Part shown: positions 29,353 through 37,347 of the stretch, piece by piece
Numbering within the stretch: position 1 is the stretch's first letter
Layout of the letters: every line of letters begins with the position of its first letter
Source: Stutzerimonas balearica DSM 6083
GTDB taxonomy: Bacteria; Pseudomonadota; Gammaproteobacteria; Pseudomonadales; Pseudomonadaceae
Direction of reading: 5' to 3'
Assembly: GCF_000818015.1 (NCBI RefSeq)
Contig: NZ_CP007511.1
Coordinates: 4,129,501 to 4,193,500, forward strand
Length of the DNA stretch: 64,000 nucleotides
The notes under the pieces: generated by a model
Told to the model about the DNA's origin: nothing
Seen by the model: the letters and a program-made list of their open reading frames with translations, nothing else
Database searches by the model: none
Translations under genes and position numbers: made by a program

Positions 29353-29408
29353 GACACGGCAGATCGACTCGACCCCGAGACGGTCACGGTACTGATCGAC
29401 AAAAGCCC

Positions 29409-29732
29409 TCAGGACTTGGTGCGGCGGTCGAGCTCCGCCTGGGCAAAATACGCACTGGCCAGACGCAGAATTTCATTGGCCTTACGCAATTCCCGGTTCT
29501 CCCGCTCCAACGCCTTGATGCGTTCACGCTCTTCGGTGGTCGGGCCTGGACGCTGACCTGCGTCGGTCTGATGACGGCGAATCCAGCCATGCAACGTTTG
29601 CGCTGCACAGCCAATCTTCGGCGCGATGGCTTCAATGGCGGCCCACTCGGAGGCGTAGTCGTTCAAATGCTCCAGAACCATGCGCACGGCACGTTCACGG
29701 ACTTCAGGGGAGTAGGTCGTAGTCTTTCTCAT
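29409..29732 (-). CDS. IS3-family OrfA (HTH, leucine zipper)
   Basis: 107 residues. An N-terminal helix-turn-helix ([16 protein letters not shown] ... [16 protein letters not shown]) that binds the IS ends is followed by a leucine-zipper helix ([20 protein letters not shown]) used for OrfA/OrfAB dimerisation. Its 3' end overlaps the open orfB frame. Confidence 0.92.
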   Translation of the reverse strand: MRKTTTYSPEVRERAVRMVLEHLNDYASEWAAIEAIAPKIGCAAQTLHGWIRRHQTDAGQRPGPTTEERERIKALERENRELRKANEILRLASAYFAQAELDRRTKS

Positions 29733-30210
29733 GGCCTCATCTTCTCAAGAGTTGAGGCCTCCACGAAACCCGGGGCGATTCACTATGGCTTGCTCGGCAC
29801 TCATGGAGTCAGGATTGTGGAGCCGTGATGCAGTAGAACGACAGATGAGTCACCAGGAGCGCAACGGGGTGCGTGCTGCCTATATCCATAAGGCGGAACA
29901 CTTGGAGGAGCGGAGGCTAATGTGCCAGTGGTGGTCTGATTATCTGGATGCCATCCAGGGAGGTTTCATAACGCCCTATGACTTTGCCAACCAGGCGACA
30001 GTTTCTCGAAACGTAGTGAGGCTCAAGATCCCTCGCCAAGGCGCGTGATATGGAATTGCCGGCAGCTCATCGCAAGTCAGTCGCATGCAAACAGGCTCAG
30101 CATGCTGAGAAAAGCAAGGGGGGAAACTTCGTGAGATGCGCAATTAGCCGTGACTCTGAGCCTCTGCGCATGCGGAAAATAACGAGCGTCATCACTATGG
30201 AGACGTTCAA

Positions 30211-30438
30211 ATGTCATCACCGATCGCTTACCACGAGCAGGCTCTGATTCCCCAAGCGCAGCTGAAAGAAATTTACGGTCTCACCCCCGGCCGTATTAAA
30301 ACGCTTCGCAAAAACGACCCCTCCTTCCCGAAGCGCATCAAGTTCGGTGATACTCGCCAAGCCGCGTGCTACTACGTCGCTCGCGAACTTGACGCCTGGC
30401 TGCTCGGTAAGATCAAGGAGCGGGATTCGGCGAACTGA
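30211..30438 (+). CDS. AlpA-family regulator / excisionase-like protein
   Basis: 75 residues, starting ATG with GGAG upstream. The helix-turn-helix core reads LKEIYGLTPGRIKTLRKNDPSFPKRIKFG, followed by the wing-helix segment YYVARELDAWLLGKI, the layout of AlpA/MerR-like proteins of P4-type islands. In such elements AlpA activates the integrase or acts as directionality factor. The gene follows the integrase on the same strand, fitting that role. Confidence 0.78.
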   Translation: MSSPIAYHEQALIPQAQLKEIYGLTPGRIKTLRKNDPSFPKRIKFGDTRQAACYYVARELDAWLLGKIKERDSAN

Positions 30439-31061
30439 AGCATGGTTTCTGGTTGCCCGGAGATTCTACCCAGGGATACCGCCAACGCAGTATTGAATTG
30501 GACGTTGATGCGCCTTGAGTCCATGGTTGCGAACGAGCAACGCTGTCTGCCGGCGTAGCTGGGCTTTCGGTCACGTCAGTCGATAACGACTCGTCATATC
30601 GCGAAAAGTGCGCGCGCCCCTGAGTCGGAGGCAAACCATTCAGGTTTAAACTCATGGCGCGCTGCCGGTGTTAAGGGCACCGCCGGCTGGCCCAGCCGCT
30701 TAACCGGCGACTTCGGCTGCAATTGCGCTCAATTTATCGGAACTCGCAGCTGTAGCAAGAGCGGCTCTGGAAGCTGGCCAGTTGCGTCACGATCTCGCTC
30801 GCCGAGCAGCCATCCGGTCTGCTTCAGACAGACAGCACCGCATAGTTTCTACTATCCGACTGGGCGTTCTCTCCAAGTTTATGAGCCGCCACACCAAAAA
30901 CCGATCTGGTTATCCGCAAGGGCCGGGGCCGAATCCTCTTGCCTCGGACACACAAAGCGGCAACGCGCTGAATAATCGTGTAATCGCTATAGCCAGCGCT
31001 TCACCTAGGCGGCCAGCTGAATGCTGGCGAACAACTAACAGGCCCGACAGACGATCCGACT
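30439..31061. other. Gene-free stretch of the element
   Basis: No convincing gene in ~620 bp: the one long plus-strand frame across it (from 30782) has no family features and an Arg-rich low-complexity end. The only structure noted is the nested palindrome at 30665-30707. It could be a replication or regulatory region of the element, or decayed sequence. Confidence 0.5.
30665..30707. repeat. Nested imperfect palindrome
   Basis: Outer arms CCGGTGTTAAG (30665-30675) and CTTAACCGG (30699-30707) match apart from a 2-base insertion. Inside them lies the perfect GGCTGG-C-CCAGCC (30685-30697). It can fold as a cruciform. Origin, operator or terminator are all possible. Confidence 0.5.
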
Positions 31062-31433
31062 CTACCTATGCCATCTCGACCGGCTGCCGTACGACGCTTG
31101 CCGGAACAACTTGTAGGGCGAATCGATGGTTCCCTGGGAATCCATGGCTAAGTAATCGCGTAGCCACCCCGGGCCTACGATGCCGCCGCTGCGTCGTTGC
31201 GCCCCGACTGCCTGGCCGGATGGCCGTGGAACGGGTGACTGAATGGCGTGGAATACGCACGTGGAGCACGCATTCGGCACACCAGACAGTCCTGCGACAG
31301 CGGCGACGGCGGCGACGGCGGCGACAAGCCCCCTTTTACGGCGGGCATCGTGAGCGAGATAGCTGCGACACCCGGCGACATATGGGTAAGGCCGTGTCCC
31401 TGTCGCAGTAGGTCGCCAGCGCGTCGCCATCAT
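31062..31433 (-). CDS. Possible small protein coupled to the DUF3987 fragment
   Basis: A 123-codon frame whose ATG overlaps the stop of the upstream DUF3987 fragment as TAATG, a layout suited to translational coupling. It contains a run of VAA repeats (from the 9-bp tandem GGCGACGGC units at 31302-31325) and several cysteines. No family recognised; it may be non-coding. Confidence 0.25.
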   Translation of the reverse strand: MMATRWRPTATGTRPYPYVAGCRSYLAHDARRKRGLVAAVAAVAAVAGLSGVPNACSTCVFHAIQSPVPRPSGQAVGAQRRSGGIVGPGWLRDYLAMDSQGTIDSPYKLFRQASYGSRSRWHR

Positions 31434-32297
31434 TAGACCACCGTTCGCGGTTCAGTCGCCGATGTCGCCAAAGTCGCCAGTGGGTTCACTCGGAAGTGCT
31501 TACCATCCGCCGTTAAAACCTGGCGGTGTTGTGCCAGCACGGTCAGCAGAAGGTCGCGCTTTTTTGCGCTCTTCCGAACGAAGCGAGGTCCATCGCGCTG
31601 CAAACTTCTTGCGTCGAACATTAGCCAGTTTTTTTCAAGCAACCAGTCGAGCAGCTGCTGCGATAGCAGCAGATCAGGGTCGATGACCACCGGGCTTGTC
31701 AGGCGTAGTGCCTCGGTCAGATACCAGCGAACGAGTTCGGTAGCCTGGCTCAAATGCGGCTCAGCCAGCAGAGTGGTGTTTTCAACGATCGCCAGAATTC
31801 CTGCGATACGCAAAATGTGCTCTGCTCCTTTCGCAGCGGTGCCTTTTATTTCTTGGAAGTCACCTCCTCGCCCGAGAGCAGTCTCGATCTCATCATGAGC
31901 CTCGACCCAAGCTCTTTTTGCCGGCGCATCCATCGTTAGCGTTGGTGGATCCAGATCCCCCCGACTATCGATGCGAGGGCCTAGGCTCAAAAGCTGATTC
32001 ATACGCTCCCAGTAGCGCACGAAGCGTGGGTCGTTGTTCGGGTCAGCACTGCGGTAAAGCCGAGTCCCCGCTAACGACTGCGGCCAAGCGATCAAAAAGC
32101 GAGCCAAGAAGCCTTGCCCTCGCATTACGGGGTTACGCAGCACGCTCTCAGCCACGATTGGCTGGATCATCAAATGAGCGCTTAGCCGACATCCACAACG
32201 GGCTGCGCTCTCGCCTTCAGCCGCGCGCATCCTGCTAATTGGCGCACCGTCCCAAAGCTTCGACAGACCCGCGACGCTCTTCAGCAGGTTCTCCGGC
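31433..32297 (-). pseudogene. DUF3987 (YfjI-type) replication protein, C-terminal fragment
   Basis: The frame is open from the IS51-type element (32301) to a TAA at 31433, about 288 codons. Recognisable family segments: KPENLLKSVAGLSKLWDGAP, RCGCRLSAHLMIQPIVAESVL, GFLARFLIAWPQSLAGTRLY and the tail NPLATLATSATEP. Full-length relatives are roughly twice as long and carry a primase/helicase-like N-terminal half, which is absent. Rebuilding the sequence without the IS extends this frame only 12 more codons to a TAG, so the gene was already truncated before the IS arrived. Confidence 0.72.
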
Positions 32298-32362
32298 TTG
32301 GGGTTCTACCCCGTTAGTACGGACACTTTCGAGTAAGCTCATGTCGAGCTGAAGGAGTGTTC

Positions 32363-32659
32363 ATGAAGCGCAAGAAATACAGCCCCGAATTCAAGCGGGA
32401 AGCCATCGAGCTGGTTCGTCGTTCAGGGGCGAGCTGCCGGCAGGTAGCCCTGGAGATTGGCGTTGCCCCCAACCTGCTCACACGCTGGGTGCGGGAGGCG
32501 CAACCAGGCACTGAGAAAGCCTTCCCTGGAACGGGAAGCCCGCGGGATGAGGAGCTTGCCCGCCTCAAGCGCGAGTTGGCCCGGGTCACCAAGGAACGTG
32601 ATTTTTTAAGAGACGCGGCAGCGTACTTTGCCAAGGAGTCATCGAGCGGTACACGGTGA
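32363..32659 (+). CDS. IS51-like OrfA
   Basis: 98 residues from the ATG after AAGGAG ([20 protein letters not shown]). HTH_Tnp_1 fold with [20 protein letters not shown], then a zipper-like helix ([20 protein letters not shown]). Its stop overlaps orfB in a GTGA. Confidence 0.92.
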   Translation: MKRKKYSPEFKREAIELVRRSGASCRQVALEIGVAPNLLTRWVREAQPGTEKAFPGTGSPRDEELARLKRELARVTKERDFLRDAAAYFAKESSSGTR

Positions 32660-33516
32660 TCCAGCGCTGCCGCAACGAGTACCCGGTACGACTGATGTGC
32701 CGTTGCCTGAAGGTTTCTGCCAGTGGCTACTACGCCTGGCAGGATCGCGATCCAAGCTCACGTGCTCAAGAGAATGCGCGCCTGGTGAGGCGCATTCGGG
32801 AGATTCACGAAGACAGCCGTGGTGTGATCGGAGCGCCACGCATGCACGAGGATCTGCGCGACGAGGGCGAAACCGTCAGCCTGAATCGCGTTGCTCGCCT
32901 GATGGCGGCTGAGCGGATTCAAGGCTGGCCACGCCGGAAACGACGTGGCTTTGGAAGAGCCGCCAGCGGTCGTCCAGCAGGCGTGAAAAACCTGCTGGAG
33001 CGCGACTTCAGCGCGCCGGAACCGGAGCGCAAGTGGGTCACGGACATCACGGAGATAGCCACGCTGGAAGGCAAACTCTTCCTATGCGTGGTGCTCGACT
33101 TGTACAGCAAGCTGGTGATCGGTTGGTCGATGCATCACCGACAGGATCGGCAGATGGTGATTCGAGCAGTGGAGATGGCGGTCTGGCAGCGCCAGGGTCA
33201 CTGGTCAGTGATCCTGCATTCGGATCGCGGCAGCCAATTCACCAGTGCTGACTACCAGCGCTTTCTGAATCGCAACACGCTGGTCTGCAGCATGAGTGCC
33301 GTCGGTCATTGCGGCGACAACGCTGCTTGTGAGGGTTTCTTCGGTCAGCTGAAAAGGGAGCGCGTTTCCCATCAGTCGTATCGAACACGTGACGAAGCTC
33401 GGGCGGATTTATTCGACTACATCGAGCGGTTTCATAACCCACGAATGCGTCGTAGAGTCGCCCGGCAAGATTTGAAGTTTTCAGCCTTTTCAAAACCGTC
33501 CGTGGAAATGGGGTAG
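32656..33516 (+). CDS. IS51-like transposase OrfB
   Basis: 286 residues beginning at the GTG within the GTGA overlap with orfA, so either coupling or a -1 frameshift joins them. DDE triad: Asp in [14 protein letters not shown], Asp in [13 protein letters not shown] and Glu in [15 protein letters not shown]. It appears full length and intact. Confidence 0.93.
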   Translation: MIQRCRNEYPVRLMCRCLKVSASGYYAWQDRDPSSRAQENARLVRRIREIHEDSRGVIGAPRMHEDLRDEGETVSLNRVARLMAAERIQGWPRRKRRGFGRAASGRPAGVKNLLERDFSAPEPERKWVTDITEIATLEGKLFLCVVLDLYSKLVIGWSMHHRQDRQMVIRAVEMAVWQRQGHWSVILHSDRGSQFTSADYQRFLNRNTLVCSMSAVGHCGDNAACEGFFGQLKRERVSHQSYRTRDEARADLFDYIERFHNPRMRRRVARQDLKFSAFSKPSVEMG

Positions 33517-33524
33517 AACCCTTG

Positions 33525-34349
33525 CGTGCCAATCGTCGTATGGTCCATGGATCGCCAACCTACTGGACTAACAAACCCATTACTGTCCCTAGCGATTTCG
33601 AGAGCCCCCCTGGTCAGCAAGGCCGGTTTGTCGAACATCCGAACAGAAGCACTGTTTCCCTGCTGGGTCTTCCACTTCACAGGGAAGCCGACCAATGCGC
33701 TGATAGGGTCGGTCGACGTAACAGCTTCAACTTCTCCGATATTCACCGCCACAAGAAATTGCTCTGGCAGGTACGGATAACGGCTCGCCAACACTTGCCC
33801 ACCGAGGACCATGCGGTAAATCCGGCTTGATGATTCACACCCGTAGAAGCAAGCGAGCTTAGCGTTCAGCGCTCCAGCAACCGACTGCAGGCGGCGATCC
33901 ATCATTGTCATCAGCGCGCCCCGTACCTCTTCAGAGGTACGTAACGGCTTGCCATCGAATTCATCAGGCATAAATGCCTGGCTGATATACTTCAGGCTTC
34001 CGTCTCCGCTCAGCATTCCGAGCACTAGAACAGAGGCGCCCAACGCATCACCTGCTGCCGAGCCAAACTGCCCCACAGCCAAATCTGCCGACATGGATGT
34101 GAATGTTGAATGATCAACTGCATCCCATTGCCGCACATACTCCGTTTCTAAGACACGGCTCTCTAAGCGGGCCCGCGCATCCGCGTCCGCCAGATACCGT
34201 GCTAGGTAGCCAATGCGAATTTGCTCGTCTTGGTTATCAAACGAAGTCGCCGGCAACCTCACCGAAACGTCTTTCATCCAAGGGTCGGAGACACATCCTG
34301 AAAGCAGCATGGCCGCTGCGAGTGCACATAGGATGGTGAAACATTTCAT
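33525..34349 (-). pseudogene. Unrecognised lipoprotein gene, 3' end cut by the IS51-like element
   Basis: The ATG is preceded by a strong AAGGAGGC. MKCFTILCALAAAMLLSGC is a lipoprotein signal peptide with lipobox LSGC. The next ~255 residues are soluble, with no transmembrane segment except a Gly/Ala-rich GSAAGDALGASVLVLGML, and CFYGCESSSRIYRMVLGGQV. 275 native codons remain; the frame then runs 30 codons into the IS. Without the IS it would end 20 codons later, inside the DUF3987 fragment. I do not recognise the family. As cargo of a mobile element it could be an exclusion or fitness lipoprotein, but nothing in the sequence proves that. Confidence 0.7.
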
Positions 34350-34516
34350 CGGATCGCCTCCTTGGCATATTTGTCAGTACGTAGGCCTTAGGCCACTTCG
34401 ATTGACAGTTCCGCGCCCTTATATACAAATGCTAATAGCGGCACAATGACACCACTCAAGTCCCTTTATCTAATCCGGACGCCGGATCCTTCGAGTACTG
34501 ATGTGCGTCAACCGAT

Positions 34517-34536
34517 GGGTATACGTTTGGGTATAC
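34517..34536 (+). promoter_or_regulatory. Right arm-type repeats of the element
   Basis: GGGTATAC at 34517 and again at 34529, 12 bp apart, 55 bp inside attR. They match the pair at the left end in sequence and spacing. Confidence 0.5.
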
Positions 34537-34590
34537 ATGAACGACATAAACAGTCTTTATCGCCGTATCTACGCGGTCTTAAGCCCTACT

Positions 34591-34608
34591 GTTCGACTCC
34601 TGGTGCCG
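34591..34608 (+). repeat. attR of the element
   Basis: GTTCGACTCCTGGTGCCG, identical to attL. After it this copy reads CACCATC where attL reads GCACCATC, a one-base deletion within the acceptor strand. Confidence 0.88.
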
Positions 34609-34621
34609 CACCATCCTTTCC

Positions 34622-34650
34622 AAAGGCTCGCAGCGATGCGGGCCTTTTTT
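34622..34650 (+). terminator. Original terminator of the tRNA-Thr gene
   Basis: AAAGGCTCGC (34622-34631) pairs with GCGGGCCTTT (34638-34647) with one G-T, followed by T residues to 34650. It lies just outside attR and now serves no adjacent gene; it was probably the tRNA terminator before integration. Confidence 0.75.
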
Positions 34651-34773
34651 GTTATCGCGCGGACGGCACCCGGCCGAGCGCACCTGTTTCCAGATGCATC
34701 CATCCGCTGTGCGCTCCGGCGCCTTCGTGGTGCAATGCGCGCCCGTGTGGCTGGCGCATTGGAGTGACCGAGC

Positions 34774-35388
34774 ATGTTCGAATCGATTACCGGGCTGATC
34801 GAGCAGGGAGGCTATTTCGGCATCCTGGCGCTGATGTTTCTCGAGAATCTGTTCCCGCCGATTCCCTCGGAAGTGATCATGCCGCTGGCCGGTTTTCTGG
34901 CTGCGCGCGGCGAGCTCAATCTGTTCGGCGTGGTGGTGGCCGGTACGCTGGGTTCGTTTCTGGGTGCGCTGCCCTGGTATTACGCCGGCGCGCGGCTCGG
35001 CGAGGAGCGCATGCGCCGGCTTGCCGCGCGGCATGGGCGCTGGCTGACCCTGTCGGGCGACGATGTGCTGGAGGCCGGGGTCTGGTTTCGTGCGCACGGC
35101 CGCAAGGCGGTGTTCTTTGGCCGCCTGGTGCCGGCGATCCGCACGCTGATTTCGGTGCCGGCCGGGATCGCGCAGATGCCCTTTGCCAGCTTTGCCTTCT
35201 ACACGCTTGCCGGCTCGGCGATCTGGACCTTTGTGCTGACGCTCGCCGGCTATCTGCTGCATGCCGAGTACGATCGCGTGGCCGACTACCTCGACCCGGG
35301 CTCGAACATCGTGCTGGGCACGATCGTGGCGATTTACCTGTACCGGCTGCTGCGCAACGGGCGCAGGGCCGGCGAGCGACAGCGCTGA
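34774..35388 (+). CDS. DedA-family membrane protein
   Basis: A 204-residue inner-membrane protein with about five hydrophobic segments. The family motif FLENLFPPIPSEVIMPLAGFLA is near residue 25, and the second signature GRKAVFFGRLVPAIRTLISVPAGIAQM follows. DedA/SNARE-associated proteins are linked to membrane homeostasis and recycling of lipid carriers by flipping. The gene converges on the DUF1615 gene with only 3 bases between the stops, and it is the first host gene after the integrated element. Confidence 0.9.
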   Translation: MFESITGLIEQGGYFGILALMFLENLFPPIPSEVIMPLAGFLAARGELNLFGVVVAGTLGSFLGALPWYYAGARLGEERMRRLAARHGRWLTLSGDDVLEAGVWFRAHGRKAVFFGRLVPAIRTLISVPAGIAQMPFASFAFYTLAGSAIWTFVLTLAGYLLHAEYDRVADYLDPGSNIVLGTIVAIYLYRLLRNGRRAGERQR

Positions 35389-35391
35389 GCC

Positions 35392-36483
35392 TTAGCCGCC
35401 GCGGGCGAGGCAGCGGCGGCGGCGCTCGTCGACCCGCTGGGCGAACCAGGCGGTGGTGAGGTTGCGGGTGATCTTCGGGCTTTCCAGCTTGATACCCGGC
35501 ACCAGCGCACGTGGCAGCCGCTTGCCGGCGCGCCGGTCGGCCAGGGCGAACACCTTTTCGTAGAGTTCGCTTTCCTCGAAGGCCAGGCTGTCGCCCTGCA
35601 ACAGGGCACGGCGGATCTCGTCTTCATCGAGATCCAGCTGCTTGCCGAGTGTGCGCACCGCGCGTTCGGTGGCCCCCACGCGGCTGCTGCCATGAATGAC
35701 CAGGTCGCCATCGAGCGCGAGCTTGATGCCGCTGGCCCGGGTCACGGCGTTCTGGAAGGCCGCGTTGCGGCTGGCGTACCAACCGGCATTGAAGTCGGCG
35801 TAGCGATACAGCGACTTGTCGTAATGGGCCGGGTAGCCGAGCAGGTGGGCGATACCGAAGTACATGCCGCCGCGGCGGCTGAACACCTCGTCGCGCACGC
35901 TGCCTTCGATCGGGTACGGGTAGTCGCCTGCGCGGCTTTCGGCAAAGGCGATGCTGACCTGCATCGGCCCGCCGGTGCGCACCGGGTTGAGGCTGCCGAA
36001 CAGCTGGCGGCCGAGCGGCACCATGCCGGTGAAGTCGTCGAAGATGGCGCTCAGTTCCTGCTCGGTGCGCACCCGGCTCAGCCGCTCGGCGTAGGTCTTG
36101 CCGGTCGGCGAACCGAGGCTGAGCGCGCCGCGCACGAGAAACTGCGGGATATGCAGGCGCGCGGCTCGGCGGTCGATCTCGGCGCGCGCGATCTTCGCCA
36201 GCCCGGGTACGGGCGGCGCGACCTGGAAGGTCGACTCCTGCTCGGTGACGGCGATCACCGAGCAGAGGTTTTCGCGGCTCGGCTCGATCTCCAGCGTCGT
36301 GAAGGCCGCCTGGATGTCCCGCGCCCAGCCCTGGCGATCGCGCAGGTTGCCCGGCAACAGGCGCATGAGCTCGGCGCGCACTTCGGCGGGTGTCGGCCCG
36401 GCGGGCTGCGGCTCGCGCAGGCCGCAGCCGGCGAGCAGCAGGGTTACGAGAAGGCTGAAGAGCAGAGGAAGCGGTGTGCGCAC
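35392..36483 (-). CDS. DUF1615 lipoprotein
   Basis: 363 residues from a GTG preceded by AGGA. The start gives VRTPLPLLFSLLVTLLLAGC, a lipoprotein signal with lipobox; the longer upstream frame is Arg-rich and unlikely. The mature protein has a lysozyme-like feel around VTEQESTFQ and MYFGIAHLLGYPAHYDKSLYRYADFNAGWYASRNAAFQ, features of DUF1615. Function is unknown; it is expected in the envelope. It lies 62 bases downstream of sixA on the same strand. Confidence 0.8.
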   Translation of the reverse strand: MRTPLPLLFSLLVTLLLAGCGLREPQPAGPTPAEVRAELMRLLPGNLRDRQGWARDIQAAFTTLEIEPSRENLCSVIAVTEQESTFQVAPPVPGLAKIARAEIDRRAARLHIPQFLVRGALSLGSPTGKTYAERLSRVRTEQELSAIFDDFTGMVPLGRQLFGSLNPVRTGGPMQVSIAFAESRAGDYPYPIEGSVRDEVFSRRGGMYFGIAHLLGYPAHYDKSLYRYADFNAGWYASRNAAFQNAVTRASGIKLALDGDLVIHGSSRVGATERAVRTLGKQLDLDEDEIRRALLQGDSLAFEESELYEKVFALADRRAGKRLPRALVPGIKLESPKITRNLTTAWFAQRVDERRRRCLARGG

Positions 36484-36545
36484 GGGGCCATCCTGGTCGG
36501 GTGTTCGCTGGGTTTGATCCTGCCAGGCGGTGGAAGGTCCGCCGC

Positions 36546-37055
36546 TCAGTCGCCGGCCTTGCGCTCGCGCTTGCGAGTCGGCCGGTGGAACAGCCGCTGC
36601 ACGGGCGCCTGGCTCTCGATCCCGGCCCAGCGACCGGATGCGAAGACCAGCTCGACGACGGCGCAGGTCGGCATATGCTCGATGCCCGCGCCCAGGCGCG
36701 TGGCCAGCTCGGTCAGCTCCGGGTTGTGGCCGACCAGCATCAGGCTCTGCAGGTCGTCCGGCTGTTCGCCGATCACCGCCAGCAGCGCGTCCGGCGTACA
36801 GGCATACAGGCGCGCCTGGTAGTCGATGGCCTCCGGCGGATAGCCCATCGCCTCGGCCAGCGGACGTGCCGTGGCCTGGGCGCGCGCGGCGGTACTGCAC
36901 AGCAGGCGCTGCGGCCGCACGCCGCGCGCCGCAAGCCAGGGGCCGATCTCCTCGAGCTGGCGCAGGCCGCGCTTGGCCAGCGGGCGGTCATGGTCGGCCA
37001 GGGTCGGGTCGTCCCAGGACGACTTGGCATGCCGCACCAGATAGAGCGTTTTCAT
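36546..37055 (-). CDS. sixA: SixA-type phosphohistidine phosphatase
   Basis: A 169-residue histidine phosphatase. The catalytic LVRHAKSSWDD motif is at residues 6-16 (His9), with the second Arg in LLCSTAARAQATA and the second His in LMLVGHNPELTELA, a complete active site. SixA proteins dephosphorylate phosphohistidine on phosphotransfer proteins such as PtsN-pathway or HPt domains. The C-terminal ~15 residues are very basic (RPTRKRERKAGD). It is divergent from the hydroxybutyrate operon. Confidence 0.85.
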   Translation of the reverse strand: MKTLYLVRHAKSSWDDPTLADHDRPLAKRGLRQLEEIGPWLAARGVRPQRLLCSTAARAQATARPLAEAMGYPPEAIDYQARLYACTPDALLAVIGEQPDDLQSLMLVGHNPELTELATRLGAGIEHMPTCAVVELVFASGRWAGIESQAPVQRLFHRPTRKRERKAGD

Positions 37056-37170
37056 CGATTGCCTCTTTTCGCGTTAACGCCGGTCTCGATAAGGAGATCA
37101 AATCCCATAACTGGGAATGAGCTATCTATCCCGGATTCATGGACACCGCCGCTGACTCCGGCTGCTTCTA

Positions 37171-37204
37171 TCCCACAAACGGGACGCAGCATGCCAGTGG
37201 GCAT
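37171..37204. promoter_or_regulatory. Candidate upstream activator sites
   Basis: Two dyads, TCCC-ACAAAC-GGGA (37171-37184) and ATGCC-AGTG-GGCAT (37191-37204), lie 45-80 bases before the sigma-54 promoter, a position suited to an enhancer-binding protein. Confidence 0.35.
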
Positions 37205-37248
37205 CCAGCATTCGTGCAAAATTCCTTTAAAAACAATAAGTTAGATCA

Positions 37249-37265
37249 TTGGCACGAAACTGGCT
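37249..37265 (+). promoter_or_regulatory. Sigma-54 (RpoN) promoter of the hydroxybutyrate operon
   Basis: TTGGCACGAAACTGGCT has the invariant GG (37251-37252) and GC (37263-37264) separated by exactly 10 bases and matches the -24 box TGGCAC perfectly. It lies 83 bases upstream of the permease start. The homologous P. aeruginosa operon is RpoN-dependent, activated by HbcR. Confidence 0.75.
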
Positions 37266-37347
37266 ATTCCGCCAGGCGCCCTGCGCAAACCACAACAACA
37301 AGAAGGTCTGCCATTGCCCCGCCGTGGTCAGGCCAGGAGATCGAACG

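Larger units (their letters stand above)
28471..29782 (-). mobile_element. IS3-family insertion sequence (1312 bp)
   Basis: Perfect 26-bp terminal inverted repeats at 28471-28496 and 29757-29782, both beginning TGAATCGCCCCGGGTTTCGT when read inward. The 3-bp target duplication CTA is at 28468-28470 and 29783-29785. It encodes overlapping orfA and orfB on the minus strand. The intact ends, intact genes and exact duplication indicate a recent insertion. Confidence 0.95.
27408..30048 (+). pseudogene. P4-type tyrosine integrase, interrupted by IS3-family insertion
   Basis: The first part (27408-28470, opening MARVVTPLTDPKCEAAKPRD after AAGGA) has the DUF4102-like N-terminus (FLLVRRNGTKVWRFKYRRPD), the SAM-like arm and the start of the catalytic domain with Arg in VFIRSSELRFARWDEVDF and HGFRAM. 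The insertion sits after GHGFRAM. Removing the IS and one copy of the 3-bp duplication joins it in frame to 29786-30048 (ACSALMESGLWSRDAVERQM...), which supplies the catalytic Tyr in VRAAYIHKAEHLEERR and the usual MCQWWSDYLD ending. The pre-insertion protein would be about 440 residues. The first half alone ends with 11 IS-encoded residues and lacks the Tyr. Confidence 0.92.
32301..33521 (+). mobile_element. IS3-family element, IS51-like group (1221 bp)
   Basis: The terminal 12 bp are a perfect inverted repeat, GGGTTCTACCCC (32301-32312) and GGGGTAGAACCC (33510-33521), continuing imperfectly for about 12 bp more. The 3-bp target duplication TTG is at 32298-32300 and 33522-33524. It encodes orfA and orfB with a 4-base overlap. 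Confidence 0.93.

Noticed and set aside
30050..30247. 65-codon frame between integrase and alpA
   Set aside because: It runs into the alpA start in another frame, lacks a recognisable domain and has unlike codon use.
30665..30707. Integron attC site suggested by GTTAAG ... GCTTAAC
   Set aside because: The core sites are in the wrong order for attC on either strand, and GTTAAGG does not fit GTTRRRY. No integron integrase or cassette array is present.
30782..31411. 209-codon plus-strand frame in the element
   Set aside because: No ribosome-binding site, no family resemblance, Arg-rich low-complexity end caused by the 9-bp repeats. Judged to be chance.
34402..34427. TTGACA / TATACA promoter pair near the right end of the element
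   Set aside because: The spacer is only 14 bp and no gene starts downstream before attR.
36484..36900. N-terminal extension of the DUF1615 protein
   Set aside because: The added ~139 residues overlap sixA antisense, are Arg/Pro-rich and would bury the lipoprotein signal.
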